64,000 bases of DNA from assembly GCA_002150815.3 (NCBI GenBank), contig NDFF03000121.1, positions 25,599-89,598 of the forward strand. The letters are read 5' to 3'. Shown here piece by piece: positions 33,080 to 43,510 of the stretch (positions are counted from its first letter, which is position 1; the number at the start of each line of letters is the position of its first letter). A program made the translations under genes and the position numbers. Below the pieces are notes generated by a model. It was not told where the DNA came from. It saw only the letters and a program-made list of their open reading frames with translations, and did not search any database. Source of the stretch: Grammothele lineata. Taxonomy: Eukaryota; Basidiomycota; Agaricomycetes; Polyporales; Polyporaceae.

Positions 33080-33683
33080 TTGACCGCAGGCAGCGTGTGT
33101 GTTACTGTTCGGAGAGGCATGACAGTGTGCTGGCGGGGGCACACGGGGATAGGGCGTAAGCACGATTAAGTTCGTGGACTCGGCGCGCGCGTCGTTCCCG
33201 AACCCCTTACGACATTCGCTGGCCCGACTTTGAGGATTGCTCGAACGGGAGAAAGCCCAAAACTGCATGCGCGGCGGAGAAGCTCAAGAAGACCTTCCTG
33301 GACGTGGTGCGTCCATCCTTTCTTTATCTCTTTTCTCACTGAACACTCACGCGCGAGCAGAACGCGACGGGGATTAGCGCTTCAGCCTGAGCCTCCCGAT
33401 GCCGGGGCTCCCCGTGCCTCCAGCGACGGTCAAACAGGCGAAGAAGGACGTCGCAGCGCTCGAGAAGCTCGTCGATGAGCACGACGCCGTGTTCCTGCTT
33501 ATGGACTCGCGCGAGCGTCGGTAGCTGCCGACGGTGCTGGGCGCGGCGAAGGGTAAGATCGCGCTCAACGCGGCGCCCGAGTTCGACACGTTCCTCGCCA
33601 TGCGCCACGGCGCGCGCGTTCCCGGGAAGGACGGGAAGTGGCTGGAGTGCTATTATTGTAATAATATCGTCGCCCCGACGAAT
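33080..33683 (+). pseudogene. ATG7: ATG7 (autophagy E1-like enzyme) relic
   Basis: Sequence reads, with frame changes, as the middle of Atg7. Pieces in order are [103 protein letters not shown] and [13 protein letters not shown]. It keeps a typical 54-nt intron at 33307-33360. Damage: TAG stops at 33150-33152 and 33522-33524, both where Atg7 has Trp, and at least two frameshifts (near 33235 and 33375). The N-terminal domain, the part after VAPTN and the catalytic cysteine region are missing. It cannot encode an active enzyme. A functional ATG7 is presumably elsewhere in the genome. Confidence 0.8.
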
Positions 33684-34034
33684 GTGAGTCGTTCGTTCGG
33701 TGCTGGAGTAGAGAGAGCTGGGGATCATGACAAGCATGGGTAGAGTTTTACCCAGTGTCGAAGGCGGAAGGCGGGAGGCGGGGGTGGCGGGCGGCGTCGA
33801 ACTACAGTGCCGGAAATGTTCCAAGGTCGTTACCGTCGTCACATCTAAAGTCACGTGAGTGGGGACAGGCGTGACGGAGATGTGTCCCATGTTCCAGCTC
33901 CGTGCAGGTTTACGCGCAGCGCGTCTCGGTACCGTGGTTCCCTGAGCCGTTGACAGCATCATGACTGGCTACATGCGGTTCAGTTTGCTGAAATTATCGT
34001 TGTTTGTCCCGCTCGCTCTTATCCTATATTCACG

Positions 34035-34975
34035 ATGACCACAACGTACCCAACGAAGGAGGAGGCCACGTTGGTCGCCGCCGCAGAAAAGCTTATGAAT
34101 GACACAATGGCAAGATATGACCCGTCGCACGACGCATACCACGGTAAACTGCCTGAACGCGTCTCCTCAGTGCACGTCCTCATACCGTACTTTGCAGTTC
34201 AACGTGTCCGTAAAACGGCTCTCCAGCTTGCGCGCACGGTTTCTGCCTCCCTGCCTATCGACAAGCAGCCGGACTTGCTCGTCATCGAGCTCGCGTCGCT
34301 ACTTCACGACGTGCTCGACAAGAAGTACGTCTCCGCGGAGCAAGCCGCCAATCCCTATGCGTTTTTCTGCCCGCACTTCCAGCAATGGGCCGAGGAGGGC
34401 GGCGCGGACGTCGTCGCGGACGGACGCGCGCGCGTCATCGCGCGGATCGTCGACAACGTCTCGTGGAGCACGGAGAAGAAGCGGCTCGCCGCAGGCGAAA
34501 TCGAGGATTGGCATAGAGAGTGCGTTGAGCTGCACTGTGTGCAGGACGCGGACCGTTTGGACGCCATTGGCGCATTCGGTAAGTGAATTAATATGCATCC
34601 AGGTTGCTTGACGAGACCACGGGTCATCCTGGCAGGGATTATGCGTTGTGCTGCTTTTTCAGCCGCAACGAACCGGTAGGCTACCCTAGGAACTTCGATG
34701 ACTCTCCGCGCTCACTGCGCTGGCCTCCCAGGGTGCTGCATGCTCCCAAGGATTCTCCGAATTACGAATCGACAGCAATTGGACACTTTTATGATAAGCT
34801 ACTGCACATTAAAGAACGGCTCAAGACTGAACCTGGCCAGAGGCTCGCGGAGAAGCGCCATCAGTTGGTATGTTATACCCTTGTTCAAAATGCTCAGTGG
34901 CACCTCGGATTGATCATCTGGCAGATGCTCGATTTCCTCACCGCCGTCGATGATGAATACGAGGTTCAAACTTAG
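34035..34975 (+). CDS. HD-domain metal-dependent phosphohydrolase
   Basis: Exons 34035-34143, 34198-34578, 34636-34675 and 34732-34975 (with an optional 30-nt in-frame intron at 34868-34897) give 247 or 257 residues. HD-family features: SHDAYHVQRVRKTALQLART (first His in DxxH), LLVIELASLLHDVLDKKY (the HD pair), IVDNVSW, and VQDADRLDAIGAFGIMRCAA (the distal Asp). The pattern matches the YpgQ/YedJ-like group of soluble HD hydrolases, thought to act on nucleotides; the substrate is unknown. The start ATG follows an AT-rich leader and precedes a family-like helix KEEATLVAAAEKLMNDTM. The final exon ends DFLTAVDDEYEVQT. Confidence 0.85.
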
Positions 34976-35253
34976 TTACATTCCAAAGGATCACCCCCTC
35001 AACAGAATGTGGATGCGTGCAGAAGTCTTCGAACCCAATAGAGCCGTTTACTAGACGTCATGGACAACAGTCCTCACCGACATAGCTCTGAGTCAGATAT
35101 CACCGGTAGAGAAGAGTGTCCATACAGTAGACAGGTATATATCGTGACGATCTATTGCAGTAATAGGAGATGGATGAGAGGATACATTGAGATAGTACAG
35201 GGTAACGTTGCATATAGTACACGATGATTCTATGGGGTATGAAAGTAATATGG

Positions 35254-36687
35254 TCAAACACTGTCCGTTGTCAAGAACCCAAGAAGCAAGGTCGTGTCAT
35301 CGATATACAAACGAGGGCGAGCTTTGTGGTCCGCCAGCAGTCGCTGGTCCATGATTGTCTGTAAGGTCCGCTCGTCCGTGCAGCCAATGAGATTCCCCAA
35401 AACGTCAACAGCTCTGTTACCTTGTTGGCCGGTCCAACGGAGGTCGACCTGGTGGCCAAGCAACACTGGAACACCCACGTCAACTGAGTCTTGGAGCAGA
35501 ACCGCCACTGTGCGGGAAGGAACAATGTCCCTGGGTCTCTGAGGATGTAGCCGGTGACAGCCGTTGACGAGATGATCGACTCCGTCCGAATAAATCATGA
35601 CAACCGGGTGCCTATGCCACAGCGGGCCGAGATCAATGCAGCGTATTGAAGGATCTGCTGATATGTATGGCGGCGTACGATTGCGTTCCGCAACGCCATC
35701 ATATAGAGTAGGGACGCCAAAGTAGGCGAGGTGTCGAAACAGGTGGGTAGTGTACGTCGCACCCAGCTTCAATGCGCAGTCGCCGATACCTAAAGTAGAA
35801 GGTAAGCCACAGCTGACCCGCCTATTCCCACTCAAACCGTCCATAGCACCTACTTCGTGACATTGCCAGATGTCCGAGAACTCGGCCATTCTGTACTACG
35901 TCTTGCTCTCCCGGGTGCTTGCGAGCAAGCCTCCTTCGCTCTCTGAGATTATTGAGCGAGTGTCGTGTGCACGGCTCATACGCAGTACGCGCACCACTCG
36001 AATCAGTATACGAGAGGGCTGTGCAGACGTGGAGTCAGCTATGCTACAGTTAAACATATCCTATACGTACCAACCGTGGAGTCCCCTACATTTAGGGCCC
36101 ACATAAGTCGGTGGTCGAGGTTGATCACTGCAGCGGCGAGCGTCGTCCCAGCATACGCCCGCCACAGGGCATCTGGGTACTCCATGACAAGTCCGTAAGC
36201 TTGGGCCTCAGACAGGACGGTCGGATCCGGACAGACAGTCTGGACGACGTGCGCAAGTTCATTGTCGAAGTCGGTAATGCATCGCTTAAGCTCGAGGGAT
36301 ATTACGCCAGCCTTCCGCATGAAGGTCTGGCGATCGAGTCTTCCGCGAAGGATTGTCGCCACCACGCGGTTGATGGTGGAGTGTATGCGGCTTGGGAAGT
36401 GGGTTGCTGTATACCGCGCAGTGCTGGCTCCTCCGTGCCCTGCAGCACTGGCGTACTGAGCCGACTGAAGGAAGAGACCGGATGAGGGACGTACCATCAC
36501 ATACCGCCATTACGAGCCATGCTTGCCCATGTATCATGAGCTCCTGAGCGACCAAGCGGTCCTGGTTATGTCGTGCGTGAAGAGGTTGGAAGGTAACTGC
36601 GTGGACTTGGCCTCCCTGGCTGAGTGCTCCTTTCCTGCTGGTGTAATGCTGGGCTAGTTTGTCGCGGAGCTCACCAAGAACAGACAT
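35254..36687 (-). CDS. PP2C-family protein phosphatase
   Basis: Four exons (36495-36687, 36071-36439, 35854-36018, 35254-35789) give 420 residues. The metal-ligand motifs of PPM/PP2C enzymes are present in order: ARHNQDRLV, VCDGHGGAS (rebuilt by splicing), AYAGTTLAAAVI, ALNVGDST, RKHPGEQDVVQNGRVLGHLA with MSRSIGD, VVMIYSDGVDHLV and IDDTTLLLGF. NVGDST has Thr or Val where many relatives have the Arg of GDSR. This Mg/Mn-dependent Ser/Thr phosphatase type is expanded in basidiomycetes; localisation and targets are not evident and no targeting signal is clear. It is divergent from TAN1 with 301 bp between start codons. Confidence 0.88.
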
Positions 36688-36988
36688 CGCAGTCTGTGGC
36701 GAGAGTGCAAGGGAGCGTGGAAGTCATTGTGTGTGACCGCAGACGGTGCCGAGCGCAGGCAGGGGGTGGGGACGATGGGTATTGTGGGCACACTGCCCAG
36801 CATGATGATGTCAGGATCCAAGCGGTGAGACGATGGGCGCTTCCGCTCCCTTCTCCGGCTCAAGCTCAGCGTCGGATCTCTCGCGTAGATCATCACTGTT
36901 AGCAGCTAGTAGCGAAGCTCTTCTCCCGAGTCTCAGTAAACGTGTTCTTCCTCCTGCTCGACATAGTCGACCCTTTCTCTGGACCGGT
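36688..36988. promoter_or_regulatory. Divergent promoter between PP2C and TAN1
   Basis: Only 301 bp separates the two start codons on opposite strands, so the regulatory sequences must overlap. No TATA box is obvious. An in-frame ATG at 36833 could lengthen TAN1 by 52 Ser/Arg-rich codons and would use half of this interval as coding. Confidence 0.5.
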
Positions 36989-38292
36989 ATGTCTGAGACA
37001 AAGCGCAAAACCGATGGCAAGGATAGAGGAAGGAGGAGATTTCGCCCAGTGAGCCCTTCACCGCCTTCACTGAAGGCTCGACGTTGTTCATCATCTGGTG
37101 CATAGGATGGCACACCTATCTGGGGTCAGAGAAGTATTGACGGACCCGGCGTATGGGTCACTTGCGTAAAAGGCAAGGAGAAGCAAACAGTCGGCGAACT
37201 CTATGAAGTTTTCGAGTCTGTGAGCGAATCATCTCAGCTACGTCTCCTCAAGACTGACAGCCCGTGCTGCTGTTCAGCTCGGGAACCAGCTGTGGCCTCC
37301 GGATGGAGCAGAAGAAGTGAAGAGCGCAGAAAACTCAGGCTCTGATGATGGGGATGCGGAGGATTTGGAGAAACAGATTGCAAAAGAAGTCGCGTCAATG
37401 AAACGACCGAGGAGAGAGACAAGGTTCGGTAGGTCCCCTTGCATGCTGTGTTGGCACGGAAGCTGATGGTATAGACAGCTAACTGCCTCACGAATACACC
37501 TTGTGGTACGCTCAATATATGCACGAATAAAATCTAGCGACCATCTCACAGCGCTTATGTAGTCGTCTTTATTTCTTGCAAGCCGCCTGTAGATCCTGTC
37601 AAGCTTGCCATGACATTTGTGCAGAACGTGCTTGAAACAGGTGTCACTAACACTAGGTTGGTACACTAAATGCCCTGAGAACTTGATGCGCTTACCCCTC
37701 TTTAGGTTCACACAACGTTTGACCCCGGTATCAGGAAGCTGCGTTGCCAACATTTCGGAGATTCAATCACTATGCACGCGGATTGTGAAGAACGCATTTG
37801 CTGCTGAACCACCAGAGAAGAAGTTCACTGTAAGGCTACAATGTTAACCACCTCTCCTGCCTCACGGTTCTCATTGGGCCTTGATCAGTACAAGATCGAG
37901 CTACGCTTGCGAAACCACAATACCTTGACTCGGGACAAAATTATACCTGAGATCGCGAAATGCGTACCCGAAGGGCACACGGTCTCTTTGAATAGCCCAG
38001 AGCTATTCATTCTCGTCGAGATATTCAAGGTGCGTAAACCAATGAAGAATATGCACGTGTTTGTCGAGAAGTTCATGACCACTGGTAGAGTGTTTGCGGC
38101 ATCGGCGTTGTCAAAGATTACTACAAGTTACAAAAGTTCAACATCATGGAGATCGCGAATGCCAAAAATCTCCGTGACGAAGGCGAGGGGCGGGTATCAG
38201 AAAAATCGAAGGAGAGTCATTCCATCGGCAGTGACAGAGAGTCTGGTGTGCAACCAGTTACAGAGAGCAAGGCGCAGTCAGATTCGGTCTAG
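36989..38292 (+). CDS. TAN1: TAN1, THUMP-domain adaptor for tRNA ac4C12 acetylation
   Basis: Eight exons give 304 residues, near the yeast length. Tan1 binds tRNA through its THUMP domain and works with the Nat10/Kre33 acetyltransferase to form N4-acetylcytidine at position 12 of tRNA-Ser and tRNA-Leu. Diagnostic segments: GTPIWGQRSIDGPGVWVTCV, KGKEKQTVGELYEVFES, VVFISCKPPVDPVKL, TGVTNTRFTQRLTPVSGSCV, YKIELRLRNHNTLTRDKIIP, CVPEGHTVSLNSPELFILVE and DYYKLQKFNIMEIANAKN. A 27-nt exon lies at 37479-37505. Start placed at MSETKRKTDG because fungal Tan1 proteins begin with a similar short basic stretch; an in-frame ATG at 36833 is the alternative. The C-terminal tail is Ser/Glu-rich and poorly conserved. 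Confidence 0.93.
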
Positions 38293-38729
38293 AACGGAAT
38301 TGAGTGCTTTTTTGGAGTAGTAGACTCTTCGTAGACAATGTATTGATATACAGAGCTCCTAGTAAGTAGTCGTGCCTTGCTGAGACGGCGCAGGCTTTAC
38401 TGGCAGACTATGAAGTACTTGCGCCGGCCCGGACGTCGGGCGCCTCGTTGCGTGCAACGGATCAGCTTAGAACATCGACCCTGCCATTCCTCCCGTCCAC
38501 AACCGGTGCGCACTCAGTCTGCTCTCGACGTCGCTTGAACGGGCCCTCCTTGTGCTCGCATACCGTATCCCGACTTGCCATCTGTGCAGGATCATTATAA
38601 CTTGGTTTCGTCACACCGCGCTCCTGCCAGCACAGTGCACACGCGCTGCTAACAGGTCTTTGCTCAATCGACTGACCGGCCGGCCAACAACGCATTCTCC
38701 TTCGTACCCATTGACACTCCAAAGCAAGC
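38293..38729. other. Short intergenic region
   Basis: Carries the TAN1 3' flank and the CAP2 promoter. No TATA box or ORF is supported. Confidence 0.5.
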
Positions 38730-39917
38730 ATGGGCGATCTCGTGGACTCGATGCTTGATCTCATGCGGCGCCTGCCGCCCACGCATGTGGAGGAGAACGT
38801 CGCCTCTTTGGTGGCAATGTGCCCGGACTACGCAGACGACCTCCTGGGCAGCGTCGACCAGCCGCTGAAAGTGATGACCGATCGCGCGACAGGGAAGGAG
38901 TATCTAGCATGCGATTACAACAGAGACGGTGATAGCTACCGGTGAGCTGATTCTTTTGTTGTTCGTGGCATTGCGGGACCTGTGAGAGGTGTATGGAGGA
39001 TTAGTTGCGGAACCCGTACCAGAGCGCGAAAGCTGATCATGTATTCATTGGTATAGATCGCCATGGTCAAATGAATACGATCCTCCACTCGAGGACGGCA
39101 CGGTGCCTTCCTCGAAGCTACGGAAGCTGGAGATCACCGCGAACGAGGCGTTTGACACCTACCGCGAGATGTACGTCCACCTATGTCTTCCTGAGGCGCG
39201 GCCTGTACGGCGCGATTTGACGCTATATGCACAGGTACTATGAGGGCGGTGTATCCTCCGTATTCCTGTGGGACCTGGATGATGGTGGGTTTGCTGGTGT
39301 CGTCCTCCTGAAGAAGAGTATGTACTGCCTTCTGTTGCGCATACCACGACGTTGAGCCTCATTGCGCTCTGTAGCAATAACACCCTCCGCCCCGGGTGAA
39401 CCTTCCGGCTCCTGGGACTCGATCCACGTCTTTGAGGCGGCCGAGCGCGGACGGCAAGCACATTACAAGCTGACGTCGACTATTATGTTACAGATGGTCG
39501 ACCGCGCGACGTCGGCGCGGAGTAGTAAGGAGGAACCTAGCGTTGGTTTGCGGGGCAAGGCAGCAGATAAGCCGGAAAGCGAGGGCAAGCGTGACGGGGA
39601 GGTGACCTTGAGTGGGAGCATGACGCGACAGACGGAGCAAGACTTCCCCCTCCAGGATCAGACGTCGCACATAACGAATACGGGCAAGATGATCGAGGAG
39701 ATGGAGATCAAGATGCGGAACCTGCTGCAGGAGGTGTGCTTTTGAGTGTTCTCCTGACACCTTGCTAGAGATGCTGACGAGAAGTCCGTTCTGCTCGTAG
39801 GTCTACTTTGGCAAAACGCGGGATGTCGTGTTTGATCTGCGATCTCTTGACGATCTGGAGAAGGCTCGTAGGCAGCGTGAACTGCAGAAGGAGCTTGTGG
39901 GGTTCATCAAGCGGTGA
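38730..39917 (+). CDS. CAP2: F-actin-capping protein subunit beta
   Basis: Five exons (38730-38941, 39057-39170, 39235-39317, 39375-39733, 39801-39917) give 294 residues, close to the family's usual 270-290. The protein pairs with the alpha subunit to cap actin barbed ends at cortical patches. Conserved stretches: [122 protein letters not shown] and [20 protein letters not shown]. An insertion rich in Lys, Ser and Glu sits between DRATSA and SGSMTRQ. Start and stop are unambiguous and all splice phases agree. Confidence 0.96.
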
Positions 39918-40229
39918 TGGCCCTCGGATCGGTTTGGTTGGAAGTAGAAGTAATTCTCACAATGTATACACATTCGGCATCAAGGTGGCATGGCATCCAC
40001 TGACTTGAAGTATGCGATGGTGCCAGGATATCTTGAAGCACGGGCCTGAACGCGTGACGTCTTCTTGTCCAAATGCAGGATGTAGACGCGCGACGCGTGA
40101 GCCACCTTTCCCCGCGCCCGCCGCCACCGCGTCGTGGCGCAGGCTCTCACTCTATCCTCCCTCTCACGAGCAAACGCTGTGAACTCACATATCCCGGAAA
40201 ACGCACATTCTATCCTTTGACCGCACATC

Positions 40230-41846
40230 ATGACCACGTATCTGGACTCCCTCCAGCCCCTACTCCCGGACGACATTCGCACGCAGCTTGACCACGCACT
40301 CTTGCCTGAGATTAAGGCCATCGTCGAGACCATCCTCCGACTAGCTGTAGGGGCTCAAGCACCTTCCAGCTGCGCGCTATCCGGCTGGGACGAGCTCCGG
40401 CCTCGCGCGTCCAAAATCGTAGACGACCTCAAGCGTGGTGAGCCTGAGCGGTCTAGTCAGAAACGTGTTAGAGAGGACGACGCCTCCTCAGCCGACGCTA
40501 AACGCGCGAAAACGGACGACTCTGCCCCGTCAGTGGATAATGGACCTTTGGTGTTCTCACTGAATGGCATATCTGTTACCACTCCCATCCGTAAAAAGGT
40601 TGACATCGCTATTCACGCCTCGACCATCCGCCTCATTAACCCTTCTTCTCGAAATGAAGAGTACCCGCCCATCCCTCTCTCCTCTCTCCAGCGTGCGTTT
40701 CTCCTACCTACGCGCGGCAAGTCGAAGCCTCACTGGACGGTCGTGCTCCTTACCTCTGATGTTCCTTCGGCCACGCTTAAGGGACCTGCGGCTACGGCCG
40801 CGTCTAAAGACGCGTCCTCCACCCAGCTTGTATTCGGTCTGGACGCAATGCTCAGTGCTCCCATAACGACATCTTCCCCCGACCAATCTTATGTCAAGGG
40901 CCAACCGTCCCTCCCCGTGCTGCGCGCTTTCCTAGCCAAACTCCCCATTCCCATCATCGAGCCGTCGACAGCGCTCTTCAAGAGCGCCGCAGGGAGCGCG
41001 CCCGACGGCGCCGGTATTGCGGGCGTCGGCGCGTATCGTGGCGCGAAGGAAGGCACGCTCTGGTTCCTCGACCGTGGGGTGCTCTGGGACGGCAAGCCGT
41101 GCGAGTTCTTCGCGCTCGAACACCTCGCGCCGGCTGCTACGGGTGAGCAAGTGGTAACAGGCGTCCGCATGCTTAGTGCCACCGGGCGCACGTGCTCGGT
41201 GATCCTCCGGAGGATAGGTGGCAGAGATGTTACGAAGAGCAAAGCGAAGGGCAAGGAGACGGACGCCGCCGACGGCGTGGACGGAGAGGCGAGTGACGCA
41301 GAAGAGGATGAGGGTGTCGACATCGACTTTGGGATGGTCGACGGGCGAGAGCAGGAGCCCATCGGACGGTGGATCAAGGCGAGGCGGAACCTCTTTGGAC
41401 GCCTTGCGGAACCCGACGCTGCACCTGGCGCCGCTGTAGGCGACAAGGGCAAAGGCAAGGCAACGTCGCACGATGCGGACCCACGCGCAGAGGACACTGA
41501 GGATGAGGCGGATGAGGACTTCACTTGGGACACATCCGACGACAGCGAAAGCACCGACAGCGGTGACGAGGGTAGTAATGCAAGTCAAGACAAGGAAGGC
41601 GACAATGAAGCGGAAGACAGCGACGAGGAAGGGGATGATGGGGAGGACGGTGAAGAAGAGGATGAGGAGGTGCAGAAACTCGATCCCAAGCACCACCCAT
41701 TACTCCGCCCCGGCGCAATGCCCAAGATGTCGCGCGCGGCCGTTGAGGCGGTCGTAGGCATGGTTGAACAAGACATGATGGGGCGTGGAAGAAATGCTAC
41801 CGCTGGAGATAGCGATGAAGACGAAGAGGACGAACTGCAAGACTGA
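40230..41846 (+). CDS. RTT106: RTT106-type histone chaperone with long acidic tail
   Basis: A single-exon protein of 538 residues. The central part fits the Rtt106 double-PH histone chaperone family: VFSLNGISVTTPIRKKVDIA, PPIPLSSLQRAFLLPTRGKS, KPHWTVVLLTSD, GVGAYRGAKEGTLWFLDRGV, LWDGKPCEFFALEHLA and RTCSVILRR. Rtt106 handles H3-H4 (favouring H3K56ac in yeast) in replication-coupled nucleosome assembly and heterochromatin. The C-terminal ~180 residues are dominated by Asp and Glu (for example EDSDEEGDDGEDGEEEDEE), typical of histone chaperones, and followed by a short conserved-looking HHPLLRPGAMPKMSRAAVEA. A basic KRVREDD...KRAK stretch near residue 90 may be a nuclear signal. Pob3 shares the PH fold, but length and lack of an SSRP domain favour RTT106. 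Confidence 0.82.
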   Translation: MTTYLDSLQPLLPDDIRTQLDHALLPEIKAIVETILRLAVGAQAPSSCALSGWDELRPRASKIVDDLKRGEPERSSQKRVREDDASSADAKRAKTDDSAPSVDNGPLVFSLNGISVTTPIRKKVDIAIHASTIRLINPSSRNEEYPPIPLSSLQRAFLLPTRGKSKPHWTVVLLTSDVPSATLKGPAATAASKDASSTQLVFGLDAMLSAPITTSSPDQSYVKGQPSLPVLRAFLAKLPIPIIEPSTALFKSAAGSAPDGAGIAGVGAYRGAKEGTLWFLDRGVLWDGKPCEFFALEHLAPAATGEQVVTGVRMLSATGRTCSVILRRIGGRDVTKSKAKGKETDAADGVDGEASDAEEDEGVDIDFGMVDGREQEPIGRWIKARRNLFGRLAEPDAAPGAAVGDKGKGKATSHDADPRAEDTEDEADEDFTWDTSDDSESTDSGDEGSNASQDKEGDNEAEDSDEEGDDGEDGEEEDEEVQKLDPKHHPLLRPGAMPKMSRAAVEAVVGMVEQDMMGRGRNATAGDSDEDEEDELQD

Positions 41847-42068
41847 GGTCTCGTGGATGTCCAGCCGGTGTTGTAACTTTGAAGGCATCACTCATCAGTT
41901 TGTACGTTGGATTTATGGTTGCTTCTAGGATAGCCTCTCCCTAGAGCTCGCGCAATAAATGGATTGTGTATGCGTGTACAACACTCGATCTTAGCTAATA
42001 GAGGCTAGAATGACAAAGACTAGCTACGAGATTCGAGGCTGGCTTACCGCATTCAGCCATATGTCAAG

Positions 42069-43510
42069 CTAATGGCGTCTCAAGGAAGGCACTAGGACCT
42101 TGCGTCCAGTGACCCTCGAGGCCCTCAAGTCGTCCAGAACCTTGTTCACGTTCTCGAGAGGCTCCACGGACACTACAGGGACAACAGCACCCTGGAACGG
42201 ACAAATGAGCTGCAAATCGCACACTACCGATACCATGATAGCTTACCTCGTGGAGGAGCTTGAGGGAAGCTTCCACATCAGACTTAGTACCATATAGCGC
42301 GGTTAAGACTAAGGAGAAGTTAGTCCTGTAATCACCATTTCGCACGTATCTCGGAACGTACTGTGCGTGCGGAAGAACTGAAGCTCCGTCTGATTGAAGT
42401 TGAGGTCCTCTCCGGAGACTCCAACCTATCTCATGATCAGTCGTAATGTTCACAAGGCAATATCATATAGTTGCTCACAACGACTATAAGACCTTGGGGG
42501 GCAGTCAAGCTGAAACCATTGCCCTTAACGGCCTCCTGAGCGAGCTGGAACGCTGCAAAATGTCGATTAGGAGATTGACATAGCGGCTAGGGCTCGCAGC
42601 TCACATTGCGTTTTCTGGACGAAATCAAAGACAATGTCGACGGAGAACCGCTCGGGGCTCGGTAGCTGTGAGGCAAAGATGTCCTGCAGCTCGCTCGGGT
42701 GGAACGCACGCTCCGCACCGAACTTAAGTGCGAGCTCGCGCGCAGCAGGCTTGAAGTCGCATGCGAACACGGTGGCACCGTAGTGCTTGGCGAGCTGGAC
42801 TGCTTGGTGACCGAGGCCGCCCACCCCGTAGATGAGGACTCGCTTCTTGGTCCCCGGTCGGAGCTGTACAAGTCGAATGGTTCAGTGTCTATGCATCTCG
42901 GCGTAGATTCCTCCATGAGGACATACCTGAGCCACATTGTGCATGGCGTTGTACACAGTGATCAGAGAATCCACAGAAAGCGCAGCAATTTCGGGTGCGA
43001 GCCCGTCCGGCTACGGGATATGTCATGTATATCAGTCCACTTGCCATGAATGACAATACTGAGATGTGTACTGACCACAGGCACGAGTTCGCTCGCATCA
43101 ACGAGCAGGTAGTCCGCAAAACCACCGTTCTCACCGGCTCCGATGGAGTCGGTGAGCGACGGAAAACCCTTAAGGGGGTTCTTGGCGTGAGGCACCAGGA
43201 TGTAGACAACGTAGAGCTTTCCAATCTCGATATCTTTCACATTCTCTCCCAGCCTAAACGGATGTCAGCCTAGAGGATAGTGTGGGGGAATGCCTACGTA
43301 CTCGACGGCGTGTCCGGCATTCTCGTGACCCAAGGCATAGGTACGGGGGTCGCTAAGGTCGTCCTCGAGGATGAAGGTGTCGGAGTGGCACACGCCCGCT
43401 GCAGCGACCTTGAGAAGGACTTGGTTTGGACCAGGTCTCGGCCTGGGGATGTGCTCGAGTTTGAGGTTAACGTCGCCAGAGTGAAAGACGGCTGCGCGCA
43501 TAGTAGACAT
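42069..43510 (-). CDS. Medium-chain zinc-type alcohol dehydrogenase
   Basis: At least seven exons. The N-terminal catalytic domain shows VLLKVAAAGVCHSDTFIL (catalytic Zn Cys), LGHENAGHAVE (catalytic Zn His) and the NAD-binding domain shows VLIYGVGGLGHQAVQLAKHY with FACDFKPAARELALKFGAER. The last exon ends LRASRVTGRKVLVPSLRRH, as in ADH enzymes. The segment that usually holds the four-cysteine structural zinc loop reads LYVVYILVPHAKNPLKGFPS and contains no cysteine cluster, so the structural zinc is probably absent. Reaction is NAD(P)-dependent alcohol/aldehyde interconversion; substrate unknown. One intron (about 42337-42370) is uncertain: the best join gives RTHSTTNFSLVLTALYG but needs a short intron with a weak GTTCCG donor. 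The start ATG precedes family-typical MRAAVFHSGDVNL. Confidence 0.82.

Noticed and set aside
33797..33856. Zinc-ribbon-like peptide VELQCRKCSKVVTVV after the ATG7 relic
   Set aside because: Only one CxxC pair and no continuing frame; too short to assign.
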